Source: Acholeplasmataceae bacterium (GTDB lineage Bacteria > Bacillota_I > Bacilli_A > ML615J-28 > CAG-698). Taken from it: a stretch of DNA of 6,839 bases. The DNA lies in NCBI GenBank assembly GCA_012839485.1, contig DUNF01000048.1, forward strand, positions 1-6,839. The letters run 5' to 3'. Made by a program: the position numbers and the translations under genes. This document shows positions 6,696-6,839 of the stretch, piece by piece. Position 1 is the stretch's first letter; every line of letters begins with the position of its first letter. The notes beneath the pieces were generated by a model, which was not told where the DNA came from, did no database searches, and saw only the letters and a list, made by a program, of their open reading frames with translations.

Positions 6696-6839
6696 ATCAT
6701 TTTATTTATTTCATTTTTTAATTCTTTTACAATGTTTTCGGCTTTGATTTTTCTAATTGCTTGACCTTTTTTGAATAAAAGTGCTTCACCTTTTCCGCCA
6801 GCAATACCAATATCAGCATCTTTAGCTTCAGCTGGTCCA
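6680..6839 (-). CDS. ispG: 4-hydroxy-3-methylbut-2-en-1-yl diphosphate synthase IspG (GcpE), C-terminal fragment
   Basis: Only the last 52 codons are visible, entering the window at 6838 and ending at a TAA on the minus strand (6680-6682). The fragment begins GPAEAKDADIGIAGGKGEAL and continues LFKKGQAIRKI, followed by a Lys/Glu-rich helix. This is the end of the iron-sulfur domain of IspG, whose usual form is NGPGEAxxADIGIAGG; the base at 6839 fits an Asn codon before it. The family reduces methylerythritol cyclodiphosphate to HMBPP in the MEP isoprenoid pathway. The Glu in NGPxE, a known ligand of the 4Fe-4S cluster, is kept (fragment residue 4), but the preceding Gly is Ala. The three cluster cysteines lie outside the window. 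The gene is convergent with nfo. Confidence 0.85.
   Translation of the reverse strand, partial: GPAEAKDADIGIAGGKGEALLFKKGQAIRKIKAENIVKELKNEINKMIKGEF

Noticed and set aside
1..6839. Mobile element, CRISPR, defence cassette or other novel system
   Set aside because: Every coding stretch belongs to a known housekeeping family. No direct or terminal repeats, transposase, integrase or spacer array were seen, and the only gap over 50 bp is the terminator-promoter region at 2396-2488.

Overview
This is an AT-rich stretch of housekeeping genes from a low-GC Gram-positive bacterium (Firmicutes/Bacilli or a Mollicutes relative). Evidence for this is the Gram-positive type of DnaK, strong AAGGAGG-like ribosome sites, a TTG start, and gene neighbourhoods known from Bacillus (dnaK-dnaJ-...-rsmE-mtaB and cshB-nfo). 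The three tryptophan codons visible are all TGG and no gene contains an in-frame TGA. This points to the standard genetic code, so an Acholeplasma/RF39/Erysipelotrichia-like lineage fits better than a Mycoplasma, but three codons are a small sample. The terminal ispG fragment implies the MEP isoprenoid pathway.

Layout, left to right. (1) Positions 2-2395 on + hold the end of dnaK (5' end cut by the window) and complete dnaJ, 18 bp apart and presumably one heat-shock transcript, closed by a rho-independent terminator at 2403-2429. (2) A 93-bp gap holds that terminator and then an extended -10 promoter directly before rsmE. The prmA gene usually found between dnaJ and rsmE is absent. (3) Positions 2489-6683 on + hold rsmE, mtaB, a CshB-like DEAD-box RNA helicase and nfo, each overlapping the next by 1, 11 and 8 bp, which suggests one translationally coupled transcript. 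(4) On -, the last 52 codons of ispG converge on nfo. The two stop codons overlap, and one palindrome forms a probable two-way terminator lying inside both coding ends.

Functionally, the left part is protein folding (Hsp70/Hsp40). The middle is translation support: 16S rRNA methylation, tRNA methylthiolation and RNA unwinding. The right is base-excision DNA repair and isoprenoid synthesis. There are no mobile elements, RNA genes, CRISPR arrays or defence genes. I see no undescribed system. The points most worth a second look are the shared nfo/ispG terminator that writes the same K-G-E tail into two unrelated proteins, the almost leaderless rsmE promoter, and the altered TPGR motif of the helicase.
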